A stretch of DNA of 19,138 nt from Candidatus Methanomarinus sp. HR1 (GTDB lineage Archaea; Halobacteriota; Methanosarcinia; Methanosarcinales; Methanocomedenaceae), in contig MZXQ01000075.1 in the NCBI GenBank assembly GCA_002926195.1, positions 1-19,138 on the forward strand, given 5' to 3'. The position numbers and the translations under genes are program-made. The notes under the pieces were generated by a model. It was not told the DNA's origin, did not search any database, and worked only from the letters and a program-made list of their open reading frames with translations. The first letter of the stretch is position 1. Every line of letters begins with the position of its first letter. Below are positions 6,249 through 14,336 of this stretch, piece by piece.

Positions 6249-7295
6249 TTACTCACTCCCTGGTTGGTACATACAATATGGTTCTTCATCCATATAATCA
6301 CCGGTAGCGGCATATGCCCTGGCGCGGCATCCGCCGCAAACAGCACGATACTCACATTTACCACATTTGCCCTTTAATAGACTTAAATCCCTGATGTCAT
6401 TGAATACCTTTGAGTTCTCCCAGATATCTTTAAAACTTTGTTGACGTATATTTCCTGCCAGGGCAGGCAAATAGCCGCATGGAAAAACTTCACCGATATG
6501 TGAAATAAAACAAAAACCCGTACCTCCCAGACATCCTTTGGTCATGGCCTCAAACCCGTGCGTCTTTGGTGTGATCTTGATACCTTCTTGTTTTGCACGC
6601 TGGCGCATGATCCTGAAATAGTGAGGTGCACAGGTAGCTTTCAACTGGATACTCACTTCTTTTTGCTGGTCATAGAACCAGTTCAATACACGTTCATATT
6701 CTTCAGGCGGGATCTCATCTTCTTCTATTTCTTTACCTCTACCTGTGGGTACCAGTAAAAAGATATGCAAGGCATCTGCTTTTAATTCTATGGCCAGATC
6801 AAGTATAGCAGGAATCTGGGTAATGTTCCTTTTAGTAACAGTGGAATTGATCTGATATCCTATTCCTGCATCTTTAATATACTGAATAGCTTTAAGAGAA
6901 CTATCAAACGAGCCTGGTTCGCGTCTGAAATCATCATGTGTTCCTGCATCTGAGCCATCTATACTAATGCTTATACGCTTAATACCAGCGTCTTTCAGAC
7001 GCCTGGCCACATCAGGTGTGACCAGTGTGCCATTAGTGGCGAACACTACACGTAAGCCTTTATCTGTGCCGTATCTTGCGATATCATAAATATCTTCCCT
7101 TAGTAAGGGTTCACCACCCGTCAGTATCAGAATAGGTTTACCATATTCTCTTAGTTGGTCGATCAGATGTTCTGCTTCAGTTGTAGAAAGTTCATTACTA
7201 TCAAGTTCTGTGATAGCATTTGCTCTGCAGTGTCTGCAGGAAAGATTGCAGGCTCTTGTCAATTCCCATGCAATAAGTCTAGGCGGTTTGATCAA
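6249..7295 (-). CDS. ahbD: Radical SAM heme b synthase (AhbD)
   Basis: 348 residues from a TTG start. AhbD oxidatively removes two propionate carboxyls of Fe-coproporphyrin III to yield heme b, the last step of the siroheme-dependent heme pathway of archaea and sulfate reducers. The opening KPPRLIAWELTRACNLSCRHC contains the radical SAM CxxxCxxC (Cys16, Cys20, Cys23), and TGGEPLLRED is the SAM-binding GGE motif. The C-terminal SPASM-like part has KGCLGGTGFCFIS, FPCGYLP, GKCGKCEYRAVCGGCRARAY and a late Cys, for auxiliary iron-sulfur clusters. RLIAWELTR and HCRA favour AhbD over AhbC/NirJ. The frame is open to 7355, but that runs into the tRNA-Phe gene. TTG 7295 has GGAGG nine bases upstream (7309-7305), so I use it. 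Confidence 0.88.
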   Translation of the reverse strand: MIKPPRLIAWELTRACNLSCRHCRANAITELDSNELSTTEAEHLIDQLREYGKPILILTGGEPLLREDIYDIARYGTDKGLRVVFATNGTLVTPDVARRLKDAGIKRISISIDGSDAGTHDDFRREPGSFDSSLKAIQYIKDAGIGYQINSTVTKRNITQIPAILDLAIELKADALHIFLLVPTGRGKEIEEDEIPPEEYERVLNWFYDQQKEVSIQLKATCAPHYFRIMRQRAKQEGIKITPKTHGFEAMTKGCLGGTGFCFISHIGEVFPCGYLPALAGNIRQQSFKDIWENSKVFNDIRDLSLLKGKCGKCEYRAVCGGCRARAYAATGDYMDEEPYCMYQPGSE

Positions 7296-7325
7296 ATAGT
7301 CGATCCTCCATAGTGATAAAATAGA

Positions 7326-7399
<74 letters not shown>

Positions 7400-7474
7400 A
7401 AGGTAGAGTTATCCTATTGTTATTTTATATTATATGAAATATTCGCTTTAGTATCGTGCAAGATAAGTAAAGGA

Positions 7475-7548
<74 letters not shown>

Positions 7549-7656
7549 TATACTTTAATACCCTTTTTTAAGATATTATTTTAGATAAACCTTTGGCTTT
7601 TAGTCTATATGTATTAAATAGTATCGGTAATATTAGTATTGATGGGACAAAATATT

Positions 7657-7666
7657 GTTTTATAAG
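7657..7666 (+). promoter_or_regulatory. Possible TATA box of the first glycan-cluster gene
   Basis: GTTTTATAAG lies with its centre about 27 bases before the ATG at 7689, the spacing expected if transcription starts at or very near the start codon. No clear Shine-Dalgarno sequence precedes that ATG, which fits a leaderless transcript. Confidence 0.35.
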
Positions 7667-7688
7667 ATAAAATGAAATTGGTATTAGA

Positions 7689-8615
7689 ATGAGATCATTG
7701 GTAACAGGATGTACAGGATTCATAGGCTCTCATCTTACTGAGAAATTACTCAGGGAAGGACACGAAGTTATTGGAATTGATTGCTTTACTGATTATTATT
7801 CAAGAGAGATAAAAGAAAACAATATACAAAAAGCACTCTCAGATAAAAACTTCACTTTTCTTGAAAAGGATATTATTAACCTCAGTACATTTCCTGAGGT
7901 AGATTATGTATTTCACCAGGCAGCACAGGCTGGAGTAAGAGCTTCATGGGGCAAGAGTTTTGAGATATATACAGAAAATAACATACTTGTAACCCAGAAA
8001 TTGCTGGAATACTATAAAGACCGAAACCTGAATAAATTTGTCTTTGCATCTTCTTCATCCATATATGGAAATACAGATGAATTGCCTATTCTCGAAGATA
8101 CTCAAAAAAAACCATTTTCGCCTTACGGTGTGACAAAACTGGCTGCTGAGAATCTTTGTTTACTTTACTATATGAATTATGGTACTCCTACGGTTTCACT
8201 TAGATATTTTACGGTATACGGACCCAGACAACGGCCGGATATGGGTATAAATAAATTCGTTCATGCTGTGTTAAATGAAGATAGGATTGAAGTATACGGT
8301 GATGGTAACCAGACGAGAGACTTCACATTTATTTCTGATGTTGTAGAGGCAAATCTACTTGCTGCATATAGTGATGTAATTGGTGAATATTTTAATATCG
8401 GTGGAGGTAGCAGGATTTCAGTTAATGATTTACTTAAATTAATTGAAAAAGTAGTTGGTAAAGATGTACACATAAAGTATATCGAAATGCAGAAAGGGGA
8501 TGTGCAACATACATTTGCTGACGTAACAAAAGCCGAAAAGATGATTGGATACAAATCTGTTATAGGGATTGAGCAAGGAATTATAAAATATGTATATAGT
8601 ATTACAAACGAATGA
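7689..8615 (+). CDS. NAD-dependent nucleotide-sugar epimerase (UDP-glucose/glucuronate 4-epimerase-like)
   Basis: 308 residues, an extended short-chain dehydrogenase. GCTGFIGSHL (7-16) is the NAD-binding GxxGxxG, VFHQAAQAGVRASWGK the region over the nicotinamide, FASSSSIYG supplies the catalytic serine and YGVTK (Tyr146, Lys150) the catalytic pair. LRYFTVYGPRQRPDMG, GDGNQTRDFTFISDV and FNIGGG are the sugar-nucleotide elements typical of UDP-glucose and UDP-glucuronate 4-epimerases. TDYYSREIKENNI is common in the UDP-glucuronate-like branch, so UDP-galactose or UDP-galacturonate supply is the likely role; exact substrate unknown. It is the first plus-strand gene of the glycan cluster, starts close to a TATA-like box, and looks intact. 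Confidence 0.85.
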   Translation: MRSLVTGCTGFIGSHLTEKLLREGHEVIGIDCFTDYYSREIKENNIQKALSDKNFTFLEKDIINLSTFPEVDYVFHQAAQAGVRASWGKSFEIYTENNILVTQKLLEYYKDRNLNKFVFASSSSIYGNTDELPILEDTQKKPFSPYGVTKLAAENLCLLYYMNYGTPTVSLRYFTVYGPRQRPDMGINKFVHAVLNEDRIEVYGDGNQTRDFTFISDVVEANLLAAYSDVIGEYFNIGGGSRISVNDLLKLIEKVVGKDVHIKYIEMQKGDVQHTFADVTKAEKMIGYKSVIGIEQGIIKYVYSITNE

Positions 8616-8656
8616 ATTTCAGACTCTGATTCCCGTCATTTAAATAACCACTAATA

Positions 8657-8667
8657 TTATATATAAT
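8657..8667 (+). promoter_or_regulatory. Likely TATA box upstream of the GT2 remnant and the next epimerase
   Basis: TTATATATAAT is a strong archaeal box A match in the gap after the first epimerase. Transcription would begin near 8690, just before the ATG of the collapsed glycosyltransferase (8702). The promoter could now serve the epimerase gene at 8857, with the remnant as its leader. Confidence 0.45.
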
Positions 8668-8701
8668 GAGTTATATTAAGTTATAAATAAATGGTGCTAA
8701 A

Positions 8702-8838
8702 ATGGTAAGTCTGGCTATTAATAATCCATCTATTTCAGTAGTGATCCCTCTGTTTTAGGTGAAATTACAGTCAAAACATATTACGAGTGTCTGAACAAAC
8801 CGATTTATACCGTTAAAAAAACAATAGGAATTAAATAA
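8702..8838 (+). pseudogene. Collapsed GT2 glycosyltransferase: only the two ends remain
   Basis: From the ATG at 8702 the frame reads MVSLAINNPSISVVIPLF and stops at TAG 8756. SISVVIPLF is the usual beginning of a GT2 (polyprenyl-phosphate sugar transferase-like) protein. In the neighbouring frame, from 8755 to TAA 8836-8838, the bases encode LGEITVKTYYECLNKPIYTV and a short tail. This matches LGEIIIRTYYEVLNKQIYAM at the very end of the intact GT2 at 17622-18590. About 280 central codons with the catalytic DxD region and membrane helices are gone, and the join at about 8752-8758 is out of frame. No functional product is expected. Confidence 0.88.
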
Positions 8839-8856
8839 AAAGGTTAATGATTGAAA

Positions 8857-9963
8857 ATGAAAATATTGGTAACAGGTGGGGCAGGATTTATTGGTTCGTA
8901 TCTTGTTGATACACTGATAAAAGAACATGATGTAACAATATATGACAATTTCGAACCACAGGTACATAAATCAGAACCGGATTATCTAAATACCGGAGCA
9001 GAGTTGATAAGGGCAGATGTCTGTGATAAAGAGAGTCTCACAAAGGCTGTGATAGACTCAGATATTATATTCCACCAGGCTGCAATGGTTGGAGTGGGAC
9101 AGTCCATGTATCAGATCGAAAGGTATATGGATGTGAATACTCTTGGGACTGCAAAATTGCTTGACATTCTTGTCAATGAGGAACATAATGTAAAAAAACT
9201 TATTGTAGCATCTTCAATGAGTATATATGGTGAAGGAGCTTATGAATGTGAAGACTGTGGTGAAGTATATCCATTACTTCGATCAGAAGAACAATTAAAG
9301 AGCAGACAATGGGAGATGAACTGTCCAAACTGTGGTCGTGAAGTGAAACCAATAGCAACCAGTGAGAATAAACCGATTCAGCCCACATCTATTTATGCTA
9401 TCTCAAAAAGGGATCAAGAAGAGATGACCCTTGCTGTGGGACGTGCTTATGGAATTCCAACAGTAGCACTTCGGTATTTCAATACTTATGGACCAAGACA
9501 GTCATTATCCAATCCATATACCGGAGTATGTGCGATCTTTTCATCAAGAATAAAGAATAATAACCCACCAATTATTTTTGAGGACGGACTACAGACCAGG
9601 GATTTCACTTCAGTTCATGATATTGTAAAGGCAAATATTCTTGTAATGAAAAAATCAAATGCAGATTATGAGATGTTCAATGTAGGAACAGGACTATCAG
9701 TGTCTATTCTGGATATTGCCTCAACGCTTTCTGATCTATATAATAAGAATATTGAATCAAACGTTGTATATAAATACCGATCAGGAGATATCAGACACTG
9801 CTATGCTGATATTTCAAAAATACGTAAGCTTGGATTTAAACCTACCGTTTCGTTGGAAGATGGAATGAAAGAGTTGGTATTGTGGGGAGAAGAACAGGAA
9901 GCCAGTGATCGGTCGGATAAGGCTTTTGAAGAATTAAAAGAGAGAGGACTGGTTGAACAATAA
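8857..9963 (+). CDS. NAD-dependent epimerase with zinc-ribbon insert, dTDP-L-rhamnose 4-epimerase-like
   Basis: 368 residues from the ATG at 8857 (AGGTTA at 8841-8846 upstream; a TTG at 8851 is an alternative). MKILVTGGAGFIGSYL is the NAD site, and VASSMSIYG and YAISK (Tyr180, Lys184) the catalytic residues. Between them sits an insert with CEDCG (Cys131, Cys134) and CPNCG (Cys156, Cys159), four cysteines set as a zinc ribbon. This insert is what I recall from dTDP-L-rhamnose 4-epimerases (WbiB/Tle type), which make dTDP-6-deoxy-L-talose from dTDP-rhamnose. LRYFNTYGPRQSLSNPYTGV and LQTRDFTSVHDI fit too. Substrate is inferred from this similarity only. The acidic tail after about residue 340 is ordinary for the group. 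Confidence 0.82.
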   Translation: MKILVTGGAGFIGSYLVDTLIKEHDVTIYDNFEPQVHKSEPDYLNTGAELIRADVCDKESLTKAVIDSDIIFHQAAMVGVGQSMYQIERYMDVNTLGTAKLLDILVNEEHNVKKLIVASSMSIYGEGAYECEDCGEVYPLLRSEEQLKSRQWEMNCPNCGREVKPIATSENKPIQPTSIYAISKRDQEEMTLAVGRAYGIPTVALRYFNTYGPRQSLSNPYTGVCAIFSSRIKNNNPPIIFEDGLQTRDFTSVHDIVKANILVMKKSNADYEMFNVGTGLSVSILDIASTLSDLYNKNIESNVVYKYRSGDIRHCYADISKIRKLGFKPTVSLEDGMKELVLWGEEQEASDRSDKAFEELKERGLVEQ

Positions 9964-9977
9964 ACCGGGTTATTGCC

Positions 9978-11147
9978 ATGATTGTTCAGATGATAGCTCC
10001 TACACCCTTTTTTGCAGATAGGGGATGTCATGTAAGGATCTTAGAAGAAGCAAAAGCATTACAGGTTCTAAATAACGAAGTGACGATATATACATATCAT
10101 AATGGACGCAACATCCAGGGACTTAATGTTCAAAGGATGCTTAATGTACCATGGTATAATAAGTTGGAGGCAGGTCCTTCTTTACACATGTTCTACCTGG
10201 ATGCTCTGCTGTCATTGTATTCAGTAAAAGGCAGTTATTCTATAAATCCGGATATAATCCATGCACATCTACATGAAGGTGTATTTATAGGGACATTCTG
10301 CAGCAAATTTCGATTCAATAAGAAGCCACTTGTTTTTGATGTACAGGGAAGCCTGACCGGAGAAATTCTGGCGCATTCCTTTATGAAAGAAGGGGCAATT
10401 AGTAATCTTTTTCTAAAATTTGAAAAACAAATTGATAATATGGCAGACGCAATTATCGTGAGTTCTACCAATATGGCCGAAATTCTAATAGATTCATTTG
10501 GTGTGGATGAGAATAAAATAAATGTAATCCCGGATGGTGTGGATACCGATACTTTCAATGGTGATGAAAACACCAGCATTTTAAGGGATCAATTGAAAAT
10601 AGATCCTCAAAAAAAGATAGTAATATTTACCGGACTGTTAAATAAATATCAGGGCATTGATTATCTATTGGAATCCATTCCCGCTGTTGTTGATCAAGTA
10701 AAGAATATTTGCTTTTTAATAGTGGGTTTTCCTAATGTTGATATGTATAAGAGCAAAGCCCGGGATATTGGTATAGAAGATTATGTATTATTTACCGGAA
10801 AAGTTAATTATAACGAGATTCCAAAATATTTGAGCCTTGCGGATATCGCAGTATCTCCAAAAATTCCGGAATCCGGAGAGGCAAATTTAAAACTGTTTAC
10901 ATATATGGCCTCTGCATTACCAACTGTAGTTTTTGATCATTCTGTTAATAGAGAGATACTCGGAGATCTTGGTGTGTATGCAAAATTTGCAGATACTCTT
11001 TCTCTGGCAGAGTGTATGATAAAGCTTCTGGAAGATGAGGCATTAAGTAAAGAATTGAGCGTAAAGCTGCGTGAAAAGGCTGTCAGGGACTATTCATGGA
11101 AACGTTCCGGAGAAAAAATAAATGAAGTATATAATAAAATACTTTAA
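9978..11147 (+). CDS. Glycosyltransferase family 4 (GT-B fold)
   Basis: 389 residues. The start MIVQMIAPTPFFADRGCHVR contains the glycine-rich acceptor-side loop of GT4 enzymes. The middle holds INPDIIHAHLHEG, ADAIIVSSTNMAE and NVIPDGVDTDTF, and the C-terminal domain IVIFTGLLNKYQGIDYLLES, LFTGKVNYNEIPKYLSLADI and SPKIPESGEANLKLFTYMA, the ExxxxxxxE-type site for the donor nucleotide. It has no membrane helix and would act on the cytosolic face, adding a sugar to a lipid-linked or nucleotide-bound acceptor. The start lies 14 bases after the epimerase stop with a weak ribosome site, so the two are probably co-transcribed. Donor and linkage are not predictable. Confidence 0.88.
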   Translation: MIVQMIAPTPFFADRGCHVRILEEAKALQVLNNEVTIYTYHNGRNIQGLNVQRMLNVPWYNKLEAGPSLHMFYLDALLSLYSVKGSYSINPDIIHAHLHEGVFIGTFCSKFRFNKKPLVFDVQGSLTGEILAHSFMKEGAISNLFLKFEKQIDNMADAIIVSSTNMAEILIDSFGVDENKINVIPDGVDTDTFNGDENTSILRDQLKIDPQKKIVIFTGLLNKYQGIDYLLESIPAVVDQVKNICFLIVGFPNVDMYKSKARDIGIEDYVLFTGKVNYNEIPKYLSLADIAVSPKIPESGEANLKLFTYMASALPTVVFDHSVNREILGDLGVYAKFADTLSLAECMIKLLEDEALSKELSVKLREKAVRDYSWKRSGEKINEVYNKIL

Positions 11148-11210
11148 CATAATTCTCAAAAATGGGATTTTAATACTAGCGTTTTTCCCAAGAGTAGAGA
11201 GTGAAAATTA

Positions 11211-11218
11211 TTTTTTTT
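11211..11218 (+). terminator. Oligo-T transcription terminator after the GT4 gene
   Basis: A run of eight T residues about 65 bases after the GT4 stop. Archaeal RNA polymerase commonly terminates at such runs without a hairpin. A shorter T5 run precedes it at 11182-11186. Confidence 0.45.
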
Positions 11219-11245
11219 CCAGGAATAGACCCATTGCACAAAGTA

Positions 11246-11257
11246 TTTATATATATT
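11246..11257 (+). promoter_or_regulatory. Strong archaeal TATA box
   Basis: TTTATATATATT preceded by purine-rich AAAG, a good box A with a BRE-like flank. It would start a transcript near 11275-11280, covering the SDR, asparagine synthetase and acyltransferase genes. Confidence 0.55.
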
Positions 11258-11462
11258 ATATCATATTAATATATGCTTCAAAACAGTAAAAAACAAAACC
11301 AATAGCAAGTGATTGAATAGATGAGCGTGTAGAACAGACTCCAAAAATGTGGTGGTTTGTTGCTATCGATTTTATTTTAAACTGGCGAAGATGGGATTTA
11401 AGGGAATAAATTCCTTATCCGATTACCTAAATATGAAAAAAATTATAATGGAGAGTATTTGA

Positions 11463-12446
11463 ATGCCTAAACATTTAGTTACAGGTGGTACAGGATTTAC
11501 GGGCTATAATCTCGTTAAAAGATTGGCGGAAATGGGAGAAGACGTAATAGCTCTTGATATCAAAGATGGTTTTAAAGACCGGCTTGATAAATTGGGAGTA
11601 AAAGTAGTTATCGGTAGTGCAAATGATGAATCACTTATTGATACTTTAATGGATGGTGTAGATTATGTCCATCATGTTGCTGCAGCCTTTAGACAAATAA
11701 ACCTCCCTGATAAAGTTTATTGGGATGCAAATGTAGAATCCAATAGGGTCTTAATAACAGCTGCTAAGAAACATGGAATAAAACGATATATACTGACCAG
11801 TACAGGAGGAGTACATGGCCATATTGAGAACCCTCCTGCTAATGAAAATGCACCAATTTCAACACGGGATTACTATCAATTAACGAAGTATGAAGGTGAG
11901 AAGCTAGCAAGACAATTATGTGATGAATATAATATCCCTTATGTAGTAATACGACCAGCACCGATATACGGGCCTGCTGATACCAGGATACTATTATTGT
12001 TCAAATCAATTAAATCAGGTAAATTTTTTATGTTGGGGAGCGGAAATGTCCATTACCATCTTATTTTTATCGACAATCTTGTTGATGCCTATCTGCTAAG
12101 TATGGAAAAAGATGCTGCAGTCGGCCAGACATACATTATTGCTGACAGCGAATGCCTGACCTTGAATGAACTGGTAATAACAATTGCGGAATCGCTAAAT
12201 GTCTCACCACCCAGGTGGCATTTCCCGGTGAAACCGGTTTGGCTTGCGGGGTATCTTTGCGAGTTAATTTGTAATCCACTTGGAATTGAACCTCCCCTGT
12301 TCAGGAGAAGGGTTGATTTCTTTATGAGCGAAAGGTCCTTTGATATTTCTAAAGCAAAAAAGGAACTTGGATATAATCCGGGGATCGGGGCCAAAGAAGG
12401 GGTAGAGATTACTGCAAAATGGTATCAAGAAAATGGTTATCTTTGA
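11463..12446 (+). CDS. Extended SDR NAD(P)-dependent epimerase/dehydratase, copy A
   Basis: 327 residues. LVTGGTGFTGYNL (5-17) is the dinucleotide site, LTSTGGVHG carries the catalytic threonine/serine and YQLTK (Tyr138, Lys142) the catalytic pair. The second half (IRPAPIYGPADTRILLLFK, FIDNLVDAYLLSMEK, NPLGIEPPLFRRRVDFF) resembles the dihydroflavonol-reductase/3-beta-HSD branch more than classical nucleotide-sugar epimerases. It is a clear paralog of the minus-strand gene at 14883-15866, sharing the NPPANE, PLFRRRVD and FDISKA..ELGY blocks. GGAG (11450-11453) lies nine bases before the ATG. It starts a presumed operon with the asparagine synthetase gene 14 bases further on. Substrate unknown, probably a nucleotide sugar or glycan precursor. 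Confidence 0.83.
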   Translation: MPKHLVTGGTGFTGYNLVKRLAEMGEDVIALDIKDGFKDRLDKLGVKVVIGSANDESLIDTLMDGVDYVHHVAAAFRQINLPDKVYWDANVESNRVLITAAKKHGIKRYILTSTGGVHGHIENPPANENAPISTRDYYQLTKYEGEKLARQLCDEYNIPYVVIRPAPIYGPADTRILLLFKSIKSGKFFMLGSGNVHYHLIFIDNLVDAYLLSMEKDAAVGQTYIIADSECLTLNELVITIAESLNVSPPRWHFPVKPVWLAGYLCELICNPLGIEPPLFRRRVDFFMSERSFDISKAKKELGYNPGIGAKEGVEITAKWYQENGYL

Positions 12447-12460
12447 CAGTGTGAAATAAA

Positions 12461-14329
12461 ATGTGCGGAATTTGTGGGTTTAACTGGAGCGATCAAAAAT
12501 TAATCAATGATATGGCAGAAGTAATCTCCCATAGAGGACCGGACCAAATGGGTTCGTTTGTTGATACTGGTGTTTCACTGGGACATAGGAGATTAAGTAT
12601 TATCGATTTAAGTGAAAAAGGAACTCAGCCGATGCATAATGAGGATGAGTCAATTTATATTGTATTTAATGGAGAAATATATAATTATGTGGATTTAAGA
12701 AATGAACTTGAACAAAATGGTCATATTTTTAAATCTAATACCGATACTGAGGTAATAGTTCACGCTTATGAACAATGGGGTACCGGATGTGTGACAAGAT
12801 TAAGAGGGATGTTTGCTTTTGCTATATGGGATTCGAATAAAAAGCAATTTTTCCTTGCCAGAGATAGGATAGGGATCAAACCACTCTATTATTATTTTAG
12901 ATCAAATAAGTTCGTATTCTCATCAGAGATCAAATCGATCCTGCTTGATAATGAAATAAAACGTGAAATTGATCCTGAATCTATGTACTATTTCTTTGGA
13001 TATGAATATGTTCCTGCACCTAAAACAATGTTTAAAGGGATTAATAAACTGATGCCCGGACAGACTCTACTTCTAAAAGATGGAAAAATCGTTTTTAAAA
13101 AATACTGGAACCTTACTTTTTCAGATACAATACATGATGAGAAAATTATATCTGAAAAGATGTTTGCTTTATTGAAAGAATCTGTCAAATTAAGGCTTAT
13201 GAGTGATGTTCCTCTTGGCGCTTTTCTTTCCGGGGGGATAGATTCAAGTGCTATAGTAGGATTAATGAGCCAAATGGTTGATGAACCTATAAAGACCTTT
13301 TCTATTGGATATGAAGACGAGTCGTTTAGTGAATATGAATATGCCAGACAGATTTCGGAATTGTTCGGGACTGAGCACAAGGAGATACTGGTTGATCCGT
13401 ATTCAATTGATGTTTTTAAAAAGGCGGTCTGGCATCTGGATGAGCCTATGAGTGAACTTTCCGCGGTTCCGGTATATCTTCTCTGTGAAGAGGCTAAAAA
13501 AGATGTAACAGTATGTCTTAGCGGAGAAGGTGGAGATGAGCTATTTGCCGGCTATGATAGATTTGTTGCCAGTAAAAGTGATGCATATTATCGCACGATT
13601 CCAGGTGCCATACGCAAGCATATCATCACAAGAGTTGTAAATAAGATCCCACCTCAACCCCAGAAAAAAGGTCTTATTAATATCGCAAAAAGATTTATAG
13701 AAGGGTCTGAACTCCCCATCGAAGGCAGACACATGAGATGGCAATATTTTTCAAATGAAAAAGAAGAACAGCAACTTTATTCCGAATCCTTCAAAGCAAA
13801 AACAAGTCATCTTAAACCATTTGGAATAATCAATGATTACTATCAGAGTTGCTCTTTAAATGATAGATTGGCCAGGGAACAATATGCCGAGATAAATACA
13901 TATATGGTTGATGATGTATTAATGAAGGTAGATAAAATGAGCATGGCCAATAGTCTGGAGGTGAGAGTGCCGTATCTGGATCACCATTTTGTCGAGTTGA
14001 GTGCTTCCATACCAGGCAATTTGAAATTGAAGGGCTTTACTACAAAATATATATTGAAAAAGACTATGTCAGGTCTTCTCCCGAAAAATATCATATATAG
14101 AAAGAAGCAGGGATTCAGCCTCCCAATTAAAAACTGGTTAAGGGATGAATTAAAGGAATATATGTATGATCAATTAAATAATTCAGAGGTAATTAAGGAT
14201 TATTTTGATAACTATTACCTGAATAAGCTCATGGAACAACATATAAGAGGAACCCATAACAACAGCCACAGGTTGTGGGCTTTAATGAACCTTGAATGGT
14301 GGTACCAGAGATTTTTTATTGATACATAG
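12461..14329 (+). CDS. asnB: Asparagine synthetase (glutamine-hydrolysing), AsnB family
   Basis: 622 residues, the normal length. The class II glutaminase domain opens with MCGICGFNW, where Cys2 becomes the nucleophile after Met removal, and continues with SHRGPD, GHRRLSIIDLS and FNGEIYN. The synthetase domain (from about 230) has the ATP-pyrophosphatase loop LSGGIDSSAI near residue 258, FSIGYED, SGEGGDELFAGYDRF and VRVPYLDHHFVE. It could make asparagine, but AsnB homologs inside glycan clusters often amidate a sugar carboxylate (for example a uronic acid), as known for some O-antigen loci. With a possible UDP-glucuronate-type epimerase nearby, that is a reasonable inference. All key residues are present. 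The acyltransferase gene begins only 7 bases after its stop. Confidence 0.92.
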   Translation: MCGICGFNWSDQKLINDMAEVISHRGPDQMGSFVDTGVSLGHRRLSIIDLSEKGTQPMHNEDESIYIVFNGEIYNYVDLRNELEQNGHIFKSNTDTEVIVHAYEQWGTGCVTRLRGMFAFAIWDSNKKQFFLARDRIGIKPLYYYFRSNKFVFSSEIKSILLDNEIKREIDPESMYYFFGYEYVPAPKTMFKGINKLMPGQTLLLKDGKIVFKKYWNLTFSDTIHDEKIISEKMFALLKESVKLRLMSDVPLGAFLSGGIDSSAIVGLMSQMVDEPIKTFSIGYEDESFSEYEYARQISELFGTEHKEILVDPYSIDVFKKAVWHLDEPMSELSAVPVYLLCEEAKKDVTVCLSGEGGDELFAGYDRFVASKSDAYYRTIPGAIRKHIITRVVNKIPPQPQKKGLINIAKRFIEGSELPIEGRHMRWQYFSNEKEEQQLYSESFKAKTSHLKPFGIINDYYQSCSLNDRLAREQYAEINTYMVDDVLMKVDKMSMANSLEVRVPYLDHHFVELSASIPGNLKLKGFTTKYILKKTMSGLLPKNIIYRKKQGFSLPIKNWLRDELKEYMYDQLNNSEVIKDYFDNYYLNKLMEQHIRGTHNNSHRLWALMNLEWWYQRFFIDT

Positions 14330-14336
14330 TATAATT

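Larger units (their letters stand above)
11148..11462. other. 315-base intergenic region with terminator and new promoter
   Basis: No complete gene is seen. An oligo-T run lies at 11211-11218 and a strong TATA box at 11246-11257. Between about 11317 and 11406 the plus strand has a 29-codon open piece ending MWWFVAIDFILNWRRWD, which looks protein-like (Trp-rich) but has no start or ribosome site. It could be the tail of a lost membrane protein or chance. The remaining bases would be an unusually long leader of about 185 bases for the following SDR gene. Confidence 0.5.

Noticed and set aside
8756..8758. TAG in the GT2 remnant as a possible pyrrolysine codon, since Methanosarcinales can read TAG as pyrrolysine.
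   Set aside because: The GT2-like sequence after the TAG is in a different frame and about 280 codons are missing, so readthrough would not restore the protein.
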